64,000 bases of DNA. It comes from Fodinibacter sp963834965. GTDB lineage: Bacteria; Actinomycetota; Actinomycetes; Actinomycetales; Dermatophilaceae. The stretch is taken from NCBI GenBank assembly GCA_963834965.1, contig CAWIEI010000014.1, forward strand, positions 1 to 64,000, read 5' to 3'. Both the position numbers and the translations under genes were made by a program. Of this stretch, positions 63,968 through 64,000 are shown one piece after another. A model generated the notes under the pieces. That model was not told the DNA's origin and did not search any database. It saw only the letters and a program-made list of their open reading frames with translations. Every line of letters starts with the position of its first letter. The stretch's first letter is position 1.

Positions 63968-63985
63968 TAGTTGCATCTTCAACTA
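63968..63985. promoter_or_regulatory. MarR-type operator palindrome upstream of dioxygenase
   Basis: TAGTTG and CAACTA are perfect 6-bp halves with spacer CATCTT, 19 bp upstream of the ATG. AT-rich palindromes of this size with TTG/CAA halves are typical MarR/DUF24 sites. The regulator is not in the window. Confidence 0.6.
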
Positions 63986-64000
63986 TAGCGCACGGGCGCC

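Overview
The window is high-GC actinobacterial chromosome, visibly about 70% G+C. WhiB, a MarP-type protease, an actinobacterial Holin-X protein, a mycothiol-dependent enzyme family, a DUF4244 pilin and a 6C-type small RNA all point to Actinomycetota. Gene style and codon use suggest Micrococcales, perhaps Intrasporangiaceae; that genus-level guess is inference only.

Layout. 1-4.2 kb is a decayed, lower-GC accessory stretch: a broken HNH-like gene, a receiver-HDOD response regulator, a frameshifted EAL-HDOD remnant and an orphan gene, ending at a tRNA-Pro(CGG). 4.4-23.9 kb is a conserved actinobacterial core: metallophosphoesterase, GatB/YqeY, PonA2-type PBP, WhiB4-type regulator, two ArsA-like ATPases, RidA, NUDIX, MBL hydrolase, Crp, Nth, NUDIX, MarP, Holin-X, NhaA, AcsA. 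Order and relative strands match, in mirror image, the M. tuberculosis Rv3667-Rv3683 neighbourhood as I remember it. An alpha/beta hydrolase, a DUF4177 gene and a repeat-bracketed DUF559 gene are inserted into it. 24.4-32.2 kb is catabolic: phenylalanine hydroxylase, an ActP/DUF485 transporter, threonine dehydrogenase plus KBL, and a second SSS transporter with a small membrane partner next to a LytS/LytTR two-component system. 34-36 kb holds a thioesterase-like protein and a degenerate Fic-fold protein. 36.3-41.1 kb holds a 6C RNA followed by a tightly overlapping Ssd/Tad/Flp pilus operon (Rv3660c-Rv3654c-like). 41.9-48.8 kb carries an MrfA-type helicase, BldG-type STAS protein, proton-pumping pyrophosphatase and methyltransferase, resembling the Streptomyces bldG neighbourhood. 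49-50 kb has a second DUF559 gene bracketed by a different palindromic repeat. 50.1-54.5 kb is a TetR-controlled heterodimeric ABC exporter. 54.6-58.2 kb holds an SGLT-type symporter, a dienelactone hydrolase and a mycothiol-dependent-type enzyme. 58.4-63.1 kb is a three-gene exopolysaccharide operon (processive GT2 synthase, membrane-fusion protein, GH81 endo-beta-1,3-glucanase). The window ends with a DODA-type dioxygenase behind a perfect operator-like palindrome.

How the parts work together. AcsA and ActP fit acetate or short-acid use, Tdh and Kbl turn threonine into glycine plus acetyl-CoA, and a GTGA-N6-TCAC site before the pyrophosphatase gene could be a target of the Crp encoded here. 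PonA2, WhiB4, MarP and Crp together suggest envelope maintenance under acid, redox and starvation stress.

Most unusual are (a) two unrelated-looking DUF559 genes each enclosed by its own family of palindromic repeats, (b) the glucan-type operon joining a synthase to a GH81 hydrolase, (c) a 9-mer, CGGATGCCG, present at least 28 times, and (d) short direct duplications spanning gene stop codons at three places.
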